DNA of 29,493 nt from Elysia marginata (lineage: Eukaryota; Mollusca; Gastropoda; Plakobranchidae): the NCBI GenBank assembly GCA_019649035.1, contig BMAT01001684.1:771888-801380 (forward strand). The letters are read 5' to 3'. Below, piece by piece: positions 1 through 10,937 of this stretch (positions within the stretch are counted from its first letter, which is position 1; every line of letters starts with the position of its first letter). The translations under genes and the position numbers were made by a program. Below the pieces are notes generated by a model that saw nothing but the letters and a program-made list of their open reading frames with translations, did no database searches and was not told where the DNA came from.

Positions 1-369
1 AGAACACATTTTAGTATTGAATATTTTCATGAAAGCATGTGTGCATTTAGAAAAAAAAGAAATAGTTGTTATTGCTATATAATTCCCATAAAACTTTTTT
101 GTACCAGTAGGAAAAAAGGTCGCATTGAAACAAAAGGAAAAATTTCCATGGAAAAATACAAGGATTATTGAGAATCTGTACGAGGATAATTAACGTATGC
201 CTAGTGTTCTTGATGTCCTCTTTTGTATAAAACTGCCTTGTTTCCCTTTATGTGGCGAATGTTTGACTCCAGGCAATTATCGTATTAGTTTCAGTATCAT
301 TGAATGAGAACTGGTGATGGTAGCAGTGGTGGTGGTGGTTGAACGTGGAAAGGGGGCGAGGAGGCTATT
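1..369. other. unassigned AT-rich flank
   Basis: No coding pattern or repeat family was recognised on either strand. A short GGT/GTG-rich run lies at about 314-340. Confidence 0.4.
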
Positions 370-736
370 AAATTGGATAAGATAAGATAAGTTGAATCTC
401 TATTGTCCCAGTTTGGGAAAATTGTCTTGGACATGTTTTTACATTGAGGGAAAACAAAAATGTATTAACGAGAAATAAACATTTACCACATAGGCCTACA
501 AACATATTTCATAATATTGAGAAACAAACATTTATGCAAACATAACATTTAATAACTATAATGCCTATATTTCAAGCAAAATTTCTTATGATAATATGAT
601 TGGAGGCAATGAGCTACATATTTATAAAAAAAAACTTGGAAAATTATGATGACCTAAGAACTACAGTGGCTGAGGGAAAAAATGAATTTCTATAGCGATC
701 AGTTCTGGCCTTTGGTTGAATAGCTCGTCCGCTACG
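370..736 (-). mobile_element. LINE 3' end, minus strand
   Basis: On the minus strand, 736 down to about 643 reads RAIQPKARTDRYRNSFFPSA and then a stop after about ten more residues. This arginine-rich, NSF-[FI]-PSA ending is familiar from the C-termini of invertebrate non-LTR retrotransposons. An AT-rich 3' untranslated stretch follows, then the segment equivalent to CCAAGACAATTTTCCCAAAC and a terminal (TTATC)n tail at about 383-396, which on the plus strand reads GATAAGATAAG. The 3' tail marks this as a 5'-truncated insertion. Clade was not determined. Confidence 0.6.
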
Positions 737-1420
737 AAATGAAAATGAAAATTCTAAATGTAGTGAATGTTCTTTATCTGGCGATCAAATAAATGACTAG
801 AAATATCAGAAAACGTATCCAAAAACAGTACAGAAACTTCATCTTGAAACCCTAGCAAAGTTCAGGTATCCAAAAGCACAATGTTATGAGTGTATCCAGA
901 AAAAAACGCAACCAGACAGGAGAACACAGAAACACGTCCGAGTCGCCACAAGAGCAAGCGCAAAGTTCCATAGGGCTGTTCCATTAGTTGTTTTTTTTTA
1001 CAGGATCTATATTAACCTGTTAATAACTGCTCCACAACACACCTCAACACGCGTGATCACGAAGGGTGTTGATATAATCCAACGCAACAATCAGTATTAC
1101 ACAGTGCATTTGCTTCAGCATGCAATCTTTGTAGGACGAGACATTATGTAGGCTAAATTCTTGACCGACTGGGGCGTGTGCACAGATCAGGTCTTGTTAA
1201 AAATAGTTGTTTTTTTTTTGTTGTTTTTTTAAAATCGGCATCATATTACAGATGTGAAATGAGGCTGACGTCATCAGACCGGCTATTTTCATATCTGGGC
1301 TGATCATTTACTAACACTTCCCATGTCCCCATCCACGAAAAGCAGACTGAACAGAGCTACAGGAAGTGCCACTTTCTCCCATTTGCTTCTTTTGCTTCAA
1401 AGAATAAATAGCTCAAGATA
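737..1420. other. intergenic, no gene recognised
   Basis: AT-rich DNA. It holds a perfect TGACGTCA palindrome (CRE-like octamer) at 1266-1273, with no nearby transcription unit to give it meaning. Nothing else was supported. Confidence 0.4.
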
Positions 1421-1427
1421 ATTATAC

Positions 1428-1585
1428 CTTTGGGAGTCTGGAAACTTTGCAATAGAGCGTCCAGTCCCAGTAGCTGTCACTTTCAAGCCTATGCCAATAA
1501 AATTCTTCTTCATTGAACAGTCACTGTCATACTTATTTCCTTTTTTCTCTTGCTTGTTAATTCCTCGGAGGATGTTTGCGGGATC
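1428..1585 (-). other. weak candidate coding exon
   Basis: An open minus-strand frame runs through these bases and carries non-repetitive sequence such as KKNFIGIGLKVTATGTGRSI. It is bounded by a possible donor (CAAAG/GTATAA, GT at 1427-1426) and an AG at 1587-1586 preceded by TTTGCC. The acceptor lacks a convincing pyrimidine tract. I do not recognise the peptide, and no partner exon was found. It may be a chance open frame. Confidence 0.12.
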
Positions 1586-1589
1586 CTGG

Positions 1590-2470
1590 CAAAGTTTTGT
1601 CTTTTTTTTAAAGTGTCTAAACTTTGTTTTCTTCTTAGTCAAAAGATTTATAAGTATTTTCTTGGACTTATGTGTGAAACTGAAAGTAAAATTATAGATC
1701 GCTTCGCATATAATATTGCACTGACGTTTTATACGAAGTTGAAGAATACACAATTTTAATAAAAGTGACATTCTCTGTAACTGCATAAACTTTTAGTTTA
1801 TTTTCTGTGGACCAAAATTATAGAGCAAGAATAAAAACAAGTCAATAGAAAATAAACGTATCCGATCTAATTCGTATAATGAAACGACCCAGTCTCTTGT
1901 CGATACAGTTACCCTTACTCATAAAATCTATACGTTTTAATTTAGTCTCTTGTGGAAAGCTGTGCATACTCAGGCGTATTTCGTTGGAAACTAAAGGATA
2001 ACCTCGCTAAAGAAGACCCAGCGTTGGAAATAGTACAAACAACAAGTAAAATGCACAGTTATTATATTGATTTCTGTAGTGGATTATCTAGTCATACCAA
2101 CAACACCTGCTAGTGCTACCATAAATCTGCGTACGTCTTCTTAACAATAAATTGTTACTTCTAAAACGTTGTCTTTGGCCATTCTGTGCTAATCAATAAC
2201 GTATAACACCATCGAACGGTACTTCCTTGAGTTACGTCAGGATCAGAGTTACTAAACCATTCATGAACGACCAAGTCATGGTTATTGGCTCTACGTGTGT
2301 CGGAAAAAAGAGAGTAGAAAAAAAACCTAACATGAACTTTCTGTATCAAACGATAATTGAAAAGGAAAACAGTAGACTTAGATGAACAGATCTGTACATT
2401 TAGAGGGGGTGAAAAACAAACAAGTGCCAGCAAGAGAGAAGAGGTGAAAAGAGAGACAGATAGACAAAGG
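1590..2470. other. intergenic, nothing recognised
   Basis: AT-rich sequence with stops in all frames apart from short chance frames. The polypeptides opposite 2161-2547 are shadows of the neighbouring AG microsatellite. Confidence 0.4.
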
Positions 2471-2471
2471 G

Positions 2472-2478
<7 letters not shown>

Positions 2479-2514
<36 letters not shown>
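2479..2514. repeat. (AG)n microsatellite
   Basis: Eighteen uninterrupted AG dinucleotides sit within a wider purine-rich stretch (about 2400-2540) that ends in a run of G. The open frames on both strands here are low-complexity artefacts. Confidence 0.95.
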
Positions 2515-2518
<4 letters not shown>

Positions 2519-2544
2519 GGAGAGAGAGAGGGGGGGGGCACTTT

Positions 2545-5500
2545 CACATCAAGCGGACTCTGGCGAAAAACTTTGATATCGTCTGGAAATTAGGTAAATG
2601 AGTCGTTTGATAACTGGTAGCGCGAGTAGCTTGGAATCTAACAAATAATCATAACTACGAGGTATGAAAGAGGTCACGATCTGTGCTGGCCTTAGGGAGT
2701 AACCATAAAAATAATGAGCGGAGCCATCGGTCTAACACAAGTTAGACTAGTATTGTAAATGAGGCTCAAATCCCTTAACCTTCAGATATTTAGTGTAAGT
2801 GTAAGTGGCACCTATATCATTGCACAATCAAATCGTTTTCTGCTGGAGGTAACAGTTTCATTGTTTTGCTTTTAACAGAGCACATAAAGATTAGCAGCTT
2901 CAATGATGTTTCATGTTTGATAGAACAACAGAGCACTATTTGCATGAATTTTTGACGTTTTATAATTAAACCAATATTAGCATTATCATTATCATCATAA
3001 TAGGTGATAATCAACGTTACGGGATCAAATTACAGTGCTACATTCTCTTTAGAATGATCATGAGACTTCCCCTTACACCTCTCTGTTCAAAGGCAAAAAT
3101 AAAATAAGTATCTGCATTTTTTTGTGGTTTTGAGGAGAATAATGACAAAAATTTCGCTATGACGTGTTATACGTTGCTCTGTTACTTCGACTACTTGCAT
3201 GACGGTAATGCGTCGACACACAACAGATGGAACTAAAAACAGTCAATTGCAGCAAATGAAAAAAAAAACGAATAGGAAAGCACAATTGTGTAAGAACTAA
3301 GATCGGTCGGTTTGCTATGGGGGACAGAATTTTTATTCTGACACAGAATCTTGAAAACTAGAGTTTGAACATTCATAGTCATGGAAATGGTTTTCTTGCT
3401 GACTATCAGAAGAAAAAAAAGCTTTTAATGCCCTAAATTTTTCAATAATAGATTATTCGCTTGTGGCAGTAGATTTTGAAAATTATTCGTTTATTTCCAA
3501 TGCTTATCTGCAACAATTAGATTAGAGGCAAACACAACAGAGCCTCAAGTAATCCCTACTTTCAAATTTAGCAGCCATTGTCTGGAAATATCGTCTGGGT
3601 GGTCCAGACTTGTAGAGGATCAAAGATGCGTTATCTCTAAAAGCTTGTACTCAGCAAATGGCAAAACGACTTCATCAATAGATTGCAAGAATAAAACGGA
3701 AAGGGTAAACGTATTCCAAGTGCTTGGGAAAAGTAGGGTACGTTTCCGCTTGCGAAAGATCAATCCATTAGCTTTACAGAAAGCTTTTATCCAACTGCCA
3801 TGCATTGCCAATGCAAGCACGTTATTTTTACATTACCAGATAGAAAATCGGAAGCGCGTTCTACCTTTCCTTAAGCTCGATAGAACATTACGTGACTGAG
3901 ACCTATTTGATCTTTTTTTCATTAATGTCGTGGGCCTTCACTTTTTAACTACCAAAGCAGATTGGCGTGGATTGCTTCCTCGTATCACAGGTGACGAGCT
4001 CATTTCTTTTTTCTTTAAATAGAGAAGCACACGTCTGTAACGGTTATCTTAAATTTCTAGATGTTGGACATTAAGTACAAAACGTAAATTAACAATTTTG
4101 GTGTAAAATTTTGTAAAAAAAATGTTCCTTCCTATTGGTAATTTCCTTATTGTTTTAACTACCGTAATAGTTCTGTTTGGCAGCAACGAAAGCGTACTCC
4201 ATGAGGTTCAAAAACCATACCCCCCCTCCCACTTTGTTTACAGGCCATTGAGTTAGCTTTATGGCTACCCAGTTGTCAAAAATGATATGCACCTTTGAAT
4301 GTGAGTATCAGCCGCTTTAAGAGTAAAATCCAGTATGAAACTAAGTCTACTCTTTGGAAAAATTCGGAAGGCTCAAAGATATCTCATTGGAAAAGATGTC
4401 TATTTCCACTGCCTAGGTCCAAAGCGCCTATAGCCTATGCTAATGTTTCTATTTGGTTTGAGTCTTGTTTACCCTGGGTGAGGAAATCAATTAGAGTGCA
4501 TGAATATTTCATACTTGCAATATTAAGAGAGGGTTCGAAGCTATTTGCGAGTGTACCAAGCGCTCAACGGTCGAACACGAACATACATTACAAGTCACTT
4601 CTAATATTTATTCTTTTTCTGCAATGAGTTCACAGTTGTCACGCATATGGCTCTATAAGCTCTGCAAAAAAATTAAATCAAACTTTTGCACCATTCTCAG
4701 AAAATTTTGTCTAAATCATTCCTCATACACTTTTAGTCGTGAAGATTCAATACCTATAAAGAGAAAGAGAAATGATTTAAAAAACAGCATCATTCTCTTC
4801 TTCAGTGCACCAAGCGCCCGAACAAGGGGTAGATAGAACAAATTATTGTCTTAATTTAAACAAAGATAGCAACAAGGATTTGAGTGAGAAACAGGGAACG
4901 TACCATTCTGTCGTAAAATCTGTACTATTTCATGAGCAATATAGTGAAGAATTTTGACAAAGTTCTTGATGGGTCTATGATATTGTATATAAAAATGAAG
5001 CCATAACCTTTATTATGGTCATGGCCTGCATATTTGCTGTTTTTAAAAAAATTATTGCACATTTTCATAGTAAATATTTCATTAATTGCTCTAGTTCATA
5101 AAGCTTTATAAGTTTTTTTTTAAATACCGGTGTAGAAAATAATCCATTAGTTTTTTTTACCAAATTAATTTTGAGCCTGTGCAATTTTGTAACGTATCAG
5201 TTTATGACATCACTTGCTTTCAAGGCCTACCGCTCTCGCGTGTCTGCTTCAACGAACAATTGTTTTGACCTTTTACCGCAAGGGCAGTGCGTTATGTTAA
5301 TTTTTTAATTTTTTCTTCAACAAGAACAGAAAGACGACACATTAAATTGAATAACATCAATGTACAGATATTAACATAATGTACTCACCTAATTGCAGTG
5401 CATAATTTTTTGTGTGCGTCAACTGAAAAGAAGAGTGATGTGCCTGTGTAAAGCCTTTTTAATTGATGCTGCCCAGAGAGCCTCAAATATGAGCACGGCC

Positions 5501-5600
5501 CGACCCTTCTAACCTTTGTAATCAGTAACTACAGGAAGCTAGCTCTCCATTATCCTGCTCTGCGGAATTTTTAAGACTCAGTGGTGTTTAAATGTCACCA
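2545..5600. other. long intergenic stretch, no gene recognised
   Basis: No protein family, splice-consistent exon chain or RNA gene was recognised. The longest open frames are 110 codons (4295-4627, plus) and 84 codons (3645-3899, plus). Their peptides match nothing I know and have no supporting splice or promoter context. Old, unrecognised repeats may be present. Confidence 0.4.
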
Positions 5601-5605
5601 CTCAC

Positions 5606-5870
5606 CGGCACCTGCGACTACACAAACAGTTCTCACACGAACTACGACATGGCTAGAGCACCAGTAACAGCAGCAGCAACGTCAGTAAGCTTGCCACTCA
5701 GTGCGTGAGCCACGATCGCAGTGATGTCCGTGTGCTAAAAAATCGAGGCTAGTCCTCCCGAGGCAAAACTGATCACAATCCAAGCGGGTGCTGCACTTCG
5801 CCGTCTTCCCTCTCACTCTCTTCCGTTCATTGTCTCTATGTTCAGCTCGCGGCTTTTTCGTGGGCTTTTC
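5606..5870 (-). other. possible noncoding first exon, minus strand
   Basis: This segment is distinctly richer in G+C than its surroundings. On the minus strand it ends in GCAGGTGCCG followed by GTGAGT, a strong donor (GT at 5605-5604). Minus-strand stops in each frame imply an untranslated exon. The upper boundary is a guess and no downstream coding exon was found in the window. It could equally be an old repeat. Confidence 0.15.
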
Positions 5871-7135
5871 ATGCTTTTCCCCCCTGATTCTGTATTGAAG
5901 AATTATCTTTAAAACAAAATTTGTCTACATGGACGCTAAAACAGTATGTAACTACATCATTTTCTTTCTCCTGCTATATTGACTTTTATCTTTCTTACTG
6001 TATCTCTTTTTAAATTCTTATCAACTCTGATTTGAATCTTTTTTAGACTCACACAGTAAAACAGTTCAGCCATCCTCTCCGCTTCCCACAGTTATTTTTA
6101 AGGTTACTGTTCCTTTGCAAATATCGAATCACTTTTCATATTTCTCTAAGTTTTTCTCTTCAATTCGTACTCATACACGACCCACACGCTCGTCCACCTT
6201 GTGTCTGTCTGTCTATGTCCCGATCTCATTCTCTCTCTATTTTTTTTCTATCGTTTCGCTTTATCTTCCAATCCTGACTGCCTTACTCCATTCGTTTCCT
6301 TACATCTCTTTTTTTACTTTCTTCTTTAATCTCCTCCCTATTCGCCATTATCTGACACTGGGTCTCCCTCACTGTGACTGTGTCTAGATATTTGTTTGTC
6401 TGGCTGGCTGTTCGTGTTTCTCCTTCATTTCCCCTACCAAGCCATTAAATCCTCCACGCACTTTCCCGTAGATCCAGCTAACTTAAGCCCCCTCTAGAGA
6501 CGGTGTATGCAAGACGAGGATAAGAGCACAGATATCGATCTGCTCACGCCACAGTCTATCTTGGCTTGGCCTGCTGCGCCTGCGGAAAGTCACTCACGTC
6601 GAGTCAAGCGCAAGCAAAGGTATACTCGGTACTACATCGACTGGATCTAAGTGCTGTCCAATCTTGTTACAGAAAAAAGATAGTGGTGATAGACCGCATG
6701 ATCAGTCGAAGAACAATCCTTGAAATATCCTTAATGAATGCCATATACCAACAAGTTTATACGATTGACCATTTTGAACTGGAGCAAGACTTATCATTGC
6801 CAAAAACAGTCTTTATGGTTTTATAAATGAAGCTAAGTTAAGTTTATTAAAAACTAACCTATATATTTTGGCAGGCAACTTCTTGCAATGAAAGCTGCGC
6901 GCAATTCTTTGTGTGTCCTCGCAGTGGGAGCAATATTTGTAATGATGATAAAGGCCATAGTAGTGCATGTGAGCACCATTTCTTTTGCGCGCCAGGATTT
7001 ATACCTGATTATTTCCTGTCATCTGCGGTTTTATCTCTAGATAATTAGTTTTATGGCTCGCTGCTTGTCCGCACTTAGTCTACCACTGTCTCTCTCATTC
7101 ATAGTAATGCCCCATCCTTCCTGTCTTGTCTTTTT
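5871..7135. other. intergenic, pyrimidine-rich then mixed
   Basis: About 5940-6440 is strongly pyrimidine-rich on the plus strand, with CTCTCT and TCTGTCTG tracts, which explains the leucine/serine-rich open frame at 6115-6387. No gene was recognised in the remainder. Confidence 0.4.
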
Positions 7136-7140
7136 CACCT
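7136..7140. repeat. target-site duplication CACCT, left copy
   Basis: Perfect 5-bp direct repeat bordering the solo LTR; the partner is at 7875-7879. Confidence 0.8.
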
Positions 7141-7874
7141 TGTCACAAACACCAGAAATAATAATCGAGTAAATGAATAAAACTCCTGATGCGAGACTTG
7201 TGAGTTCTTTTAAAATCTTGAAAACGTGAAAAGTCGTGTGAAGAACGTAGAAAATAAATTTATTAAACTTAAAATGCAGAAATCAACACGAAACAACATT
7301 TACACCCAGCAGCAGTCGAAAATAATGACAGTGGAATTGCCGATGTCCAGCATAAACAAATCGTAGATCTAACTTTTGCAGAAAACTGCTCACTCTCTCT
7401 TCGTCCAGTATTCTATCCTCTCCGTCTTCTCAGTCTCCTCATGTCTCTCGTCTATCAACCACGCGAGCTCTATTTATAAGCAAAACACACATCAAGAAAA
7501 AGCACACAAGTTCTAGTTATTGCTCGAAAATTCGACCGTTTACAAGAAAGGTGAGAAAGGCGTGGTTTAATACGGCAGCGACACCCAATCACAGGCCAAG
7601 TTAAAATAAGTCGACCGAAATGCCTCCTACGTCATCAAACATTATGTAAATGAACCGGAAGGTGGTAATCTAGATAAATCCAGAAGCCTAGATCTACAGA
7701 ACTAACAATAGGCGATCATTCTAGATTTTAATGAGTTCGGAAAACCGTAACTTACTTATAAATACGAATACTTAACACATTCCATTAAGAAAACAAGCGT
7801 AGCCTTAATCTAGGTCTACATTGTACATAGCATGACTAAGGAACTAGACTAAAACAATGTCTAACTTCGTTACA
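7141..7874 (-). mobile_element. solo LTR, 734 bp
   Basis: The element begins TGTCACAAAC and ends CTTCGTTACA on the plus strand, so in its own (minus) orientation it runs TGTAACGAAG...GTTTGTGACA with the usual TG...CA ends. It is flanked on both sides by the identical 5-bp duplication CACCT (7136-7140 and 7875-7879). Inside, in the element's orientation, are a TATAAATA box (plus 7471-7478) and, about 210 bp further on, an AATAAA signal (plus 7259-7264). This is the U3-R-U5 layout of an LTR promoter and polyadenylation site. No gag or pol sequence adjoins it, so it is most simply the product of recombination between the two LTRs of a full element. The length is compatible with a Ty3/gypsy-type element, but the superfamily is not proved. 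Confidence 0.85.
7471..7478 (-). promoter_or_regulatory. TATA box of the solo LTR
   Basis: The minus strand reads TATAAATA followed by GAGCTCGC. It lies about 400 bp from the LTR 5' end, upstream of the LTR's own AATAAA signal. It would drive transcription toward lower coordinates. Confidence 0.55.
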
Positions 7875-7879
7875 CACCT
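7875..7879. repeat. target-site duplication CACCT, right copy
   Basis: Perfect match to 7136-7140. Confidence 0.8.
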
Positions 7880-8246
7880 TTTCATTGAGTGAAGCGAAAT
7901 TTCAGAGGTCTTGTTTGCCGCACAGTTTGTAATTTCAGGTTTTGGTGTCCTAGCGCGTTTTTTTTTTTTAATTAGCGAATCCAATATTTCTTTTTTCAAA
8001 TTTCACACACACACAAAAAACAACAATAAACAAACTAAATGAGAGTGTGTTTGCTTGAGAACCAAATAATTACAAAAAGCAAATTTATAACCAGATTAAC
8101 TTCTTTAAAACTTATAGTTAAAGACAGAACATCTATAATTTGTTATTTCATTTACTGAAATTATAGACTCAAATTTTCTAATAGTCTCTGCTTTAAGGAG
8201 CACAAGCTTTTAAAAAAGTTAGGGCGATTTTTTAGTTACGATAAAC
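7880..8246. other. intergenic, short (CA)n
   Basis: No gene recognised. A short CA run lies at about 8003-8015. Confidence 0.4.
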
Positions 8247-8420
8247 TGCTTAAATGCACACCATAAGCAGAGCTGCACAGACAAGAAAGTGTCATTCCAC
8301 AAGTTTCCCAAAGATGAAGCGGGCTCAGTGTAAAATGGACCAATTTTTTCCTAAGGAGCTCAAAAATTTTGCCTTTTTGCATACAAGATCTAGAGATCCA
8401 GATAATAGATATATGTATAT
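8247..8420 (+). pseudogene. possible THAP-like domain relic
   Basis: On the plus strand the frame through 8273-8320 reads SCTDKKVSFHKFPKDE, then a stop. SFHKFPKD preceded by a cysteine is the hallmark of the N-terminal half of THAP zinc-binding domains, which occur in cellular regulators and P-element-type transposases. After a +1 shift the reading continues KRAQCKMDQFFPKELKNF, which also suits that domain. The cysteine-to-SFHKFP spacing is shorter than usual, and the later C-x2-H pair is not visible. I read it as a broken, probably transposon-derived fragment; similarity by chance is possible. Confidence 0.35.
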
Positions 8421-9058
8421 AGACTAAAGACCTAAAAATGTATGGCCTGGGTTTATCTAGTTGGATAGAAATGAGAATCTAGATTTAGACTCCATTCTTT
8501 TCAACGGGCTGACAATATTGAATTGACGTACGACTTCTTCACAAACCTTGTTTTATAAGAGAGACAAGGACTGGCATTATAGATAGATCAAGGTCCAGAC
8601 AAGACATAGAGGTTTAAAAGTCTATAGATCTCTAGTTCTAAACACATTAAAAAGGCAGGCTGAGTTTTGGGATGACTTTAAGATGTAGCTTATCGTTGCT
8701 GAATGAGGGTTTTGGAATGTGATTGTACGTTATATCAATAGAGCCGGTGCATAAAGCTCTGAGAGTGAGAGTCACACTTTACTAACTTTACTCTATTTGG
8801 ACCAACTGAGTTCATTAACAGCTTATTGTCTAAATCTTATCAATCATGCTTCTCTCGCTAGATCTAGGTTTTACAAGTAAGATATTCAACATAATTAATT
8901 CAGGTCCAAACCGCAAACAAAAATTAGAGGCCCTTGTTCCAGTACATGCTCATAGTCGTACGTTTGGTGTGTTATTTTGCTTTGCTTTGCCCTGGCAGAG
9001 TGGGTGCGGACGCGGCGCCGACGCGGAATTGAAACATGTTGACGCTGCTTGATTACAT
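8421..9058. other. intergenic, TCTAGA-rich
   Basis: Numerous TCTAGA/AGATCTA motifs occur between about 8380 and 8640. No coding exon was recognised. A GC-rich patch with GCGCCGACGCGGA lies near 9014-9028. Confidence 0.4.
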
Positions 9059-9060
9059 TA

Positions 9061-9208
9061 GAGACCTTAAGCACGCGCACCGTGCCTCACTACGCGTACG
9101 TGAAAATCGAAAAATAGGTCGAGGAAACTCCAAAAATAATGAAACCAGTTTCTAAAAATAGACCCACAGACGTTCCCGTCATACTCACGCGTTGCTGCTT
9201 AAAGTTCG
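9061..9208 (+). mobile_element. MITE copy 1 (about 150-bp family)
   Basis: First of three near-identical dispersed copies. It starts GAGACCTTAAGCACGCGC and ends GCTGCTTAAAGTTCG. The ends form an imperfect inverted repeat (GAGACCTTAAGCA against CGAACTTTAAGCA reversed), and the element is flanked by TA on both sides (9059-9060, 9209-9210). The interior shares ACTACGCGTACGTGAAAATC and ATGAAACCAGTTTCTAAAAA with the other copies. There is no coding capacity. TA duplication plus short inverted ends fits a non-autonomous DNA transposon of the Tc1/mariner type or similar. Confidence 0.75.
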
Positions 9209-9210
9209 TA

Positions 9211-9514
9211 TTTTGCAAACGGACCGTGAGTAGCGCTAGAGCTGAGGCAGCTCAAAGGCGACGCCGACGCGGAGCGGACCATGATAAAAATGGCTTTACG
9301 AAAATGCCTGCAGGCGTGTTTACTCTGTCAGGTCCCTACACTGGATATCTTACATGTGTGCAGAAAAGGAAAAGATACATTTGGAAAAGGGATGCGAGTA
9401 TAGCAAGGGTTAGATTCAAATTACCTGCTTGAATCAAAATACAGTGTAATAAACGTACATCGACAGTTTCACATATCAACGTAATTTCAGGTTGCGGAAT
9501 TTTTAACTTTTTTT
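9211..9514. other. short intergenic stretch
   Basis: It contains a GC-rich motif ACGCCGACGCGGA near 9260-9275 that echoes one on the other side of MITE copy 1. The 97-codon open frame at 9139-9432 runs out of the MITE and is not a recognisable gene. Confidence 0.4.
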
Positions 9515-10330
9515 AAAAACAGATTTATTGGGCCAGAGGCCAATTCATCAATATATATGTAGAACAACATTCAATCTTCAAGTGTAGTTTTCAAGTACAA
9601 TTAACAAGTACAATCACAAATTAGATACATACACGCTCGCGATACGCAGCCGGAAAACTATCATTCAGGTGACATTCTTTGTATACTCTCTCAACACTCG
9701 CGCACATAAAGCAGATAGCGTTATAAGTTCTTTTTTATTCTTAGTCTTAAAAAGTTGACAAATTTAAACATACTTGATTTCTCTGCAAGCTTCTCAGACA
9801 AACATCCTAGTCTGCATTCTTTGAATATACTGCATTCAATTAAACAATGGTATTCATCTTCAACGATTCCACAGACGTTACGTAATCTTTCATTTGCAGG
9901 TCTTTGTGCCCCCCACCTACCCATCTCAACATTAAATGCAAGGGAACTAAGACGAATTCTTCTTAAGGAAATTGTGTGCGCTTTTACACATACGGTACAC
10001 TCAATACATATCATTACAAAAGGACGACTTCATATGCTTATACAACCTGTAACTACTGCTACCTTCAACCTCAGCCCACCAGTCCTACAAATAAATATCC
10101 CTAACTCGTTCTCTAAAATGGATAGAAACTGAGATTCATTATCAACACACTGATTGATCCAGGCATATCCTAATCCACATTATATTTAAAACATCTCTAA
10201 CAAGCGTGACCCAAGTAGTAAAATTTGGTTTTTCATGAGACAATCTCAATAACTGATCGTACACTGACGATGGAAAAAGATTTTTGCGATCAGCGCTAAT
10301 AAGTTATAACCCATACTCTACAAGAACACT
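9515..10330 (-). mobile_element. LINE C-terminal and 3' fragment, minus strand
   Basis: Minus-strand reading from about 10290 down gives VYDQLLRLSHEKPNFTTW, then (shifted) RERVRDIYL.DWWAEVEGSS and KHMKSSFCNDMY. It then runs through IRLSSLAFNVEMGRWG (with Arg-Leu-Ser-Ser and Glu-x-Gly-Arg-Trp) and CGIVEDEYHCLIEC. The R-[LF]-S-x-H/A-x-[LF]-x-x-E-x-GRW block followed by a CxxC-like knuckle and EDE-[YC]-H-x-[LI]-x-EC is the usual C-terminal tail of several invertebrate LINEs. The open part ends at 9721, and 3' sequence with a CCAATAAATCTG signal extends to about 9520. Frameshifts show it is dead; no reverse-transcriptase core remains here. Confidence 0.7.
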
Positions 10331-10790
10331 AGCCTTTGACAGGTCTAGGGTTAAGAGTAAGATAGCCAGGTCTAAGAGAACCAGACGCGGTCGTTGAAAG
10401 GCTGCACAGGTCAATGTTTATTACTCTCGCCATGTTAGTATTCCGGTACGGTGTTTGTGCTCATGCTGGAGCGTTAAAATGATTGAGACAATTTAAACTC
10501 ATTGAGAATTGAATACAAGTTTTAACCTTTTTGGTTGCGCTAAATGGTCTCACTCACTGCTTCGTTGCTAACGTTACAAGCCTTAACAGAGTGATATCCT
10601 TGACATCAGGACACATTCAGCTTTTTGTCTTGCTCTAATGAAGGCTACAAAGTCTGGCACTAGCAAACTGTTAGTTGATTATGAAGCGCAATACTCATTG
10701 CAGACATCATTGTACTAAAACATGTCATGTACACATGTTGTAGCTCCTTTTTCTGTCTCTTCCCACCTCTCTATGAAATTATTGGTCCGG
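10331..10790. other. intergenic, nothing recognised
   Basis: No coding or repeat pattern recognised. Confidence 0.4.
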
Positions 10791-10925
10791 CGCTTGCATA
10801 AAAAAGTTGCGTGTTGGCTTTCGAAGTTCTGTTGAAAAGTTTCCGGATCAGTTGATCCAATTTGAATATCTCGCTTGGCATGCTTTGTTTCCCCTCATCG
10901 AACCCGATTGAATCATGGGCTGAAG

Positions 10926-10937
10926 GCGGTGGAACAT
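10926..10937. repeat. 12-bp target-site duplication, left
   Basis: GCGGTGGAACAT, identical to 11182-11193, borders the minus-strand SINE. Confidence 0.85.

Noticed and set aside
1266..1273. TGACGTCA as a functional CRE
   Set aside because: A single octamer with no adjacent promoter or gene.
2161..2593. Open frames on both strands across the AG microsatellite
   Set aside because: Serine/leucine and arginine/glutamate repeats are simple translations of (AG)n and its flanks.
4295..4836. Two adjoining plus-strand open frames as a gene
   Set aside because: No recognised domain, no splice or promoter support, and composition like the surrounding noncoding DNA.
9139..9432. 97-codon plus-strand open frame
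   Set aside because: It starts inside MITE copy 1 and continues into unrelated GC-rich DNA; no conserved features.
9721..10132. Plus-strand 125-codon open frame at 9755-10132
   Set aside because: It is the antisense shadow of the minus-strand LINE C-terminal sequence, which has recognisable motifs.
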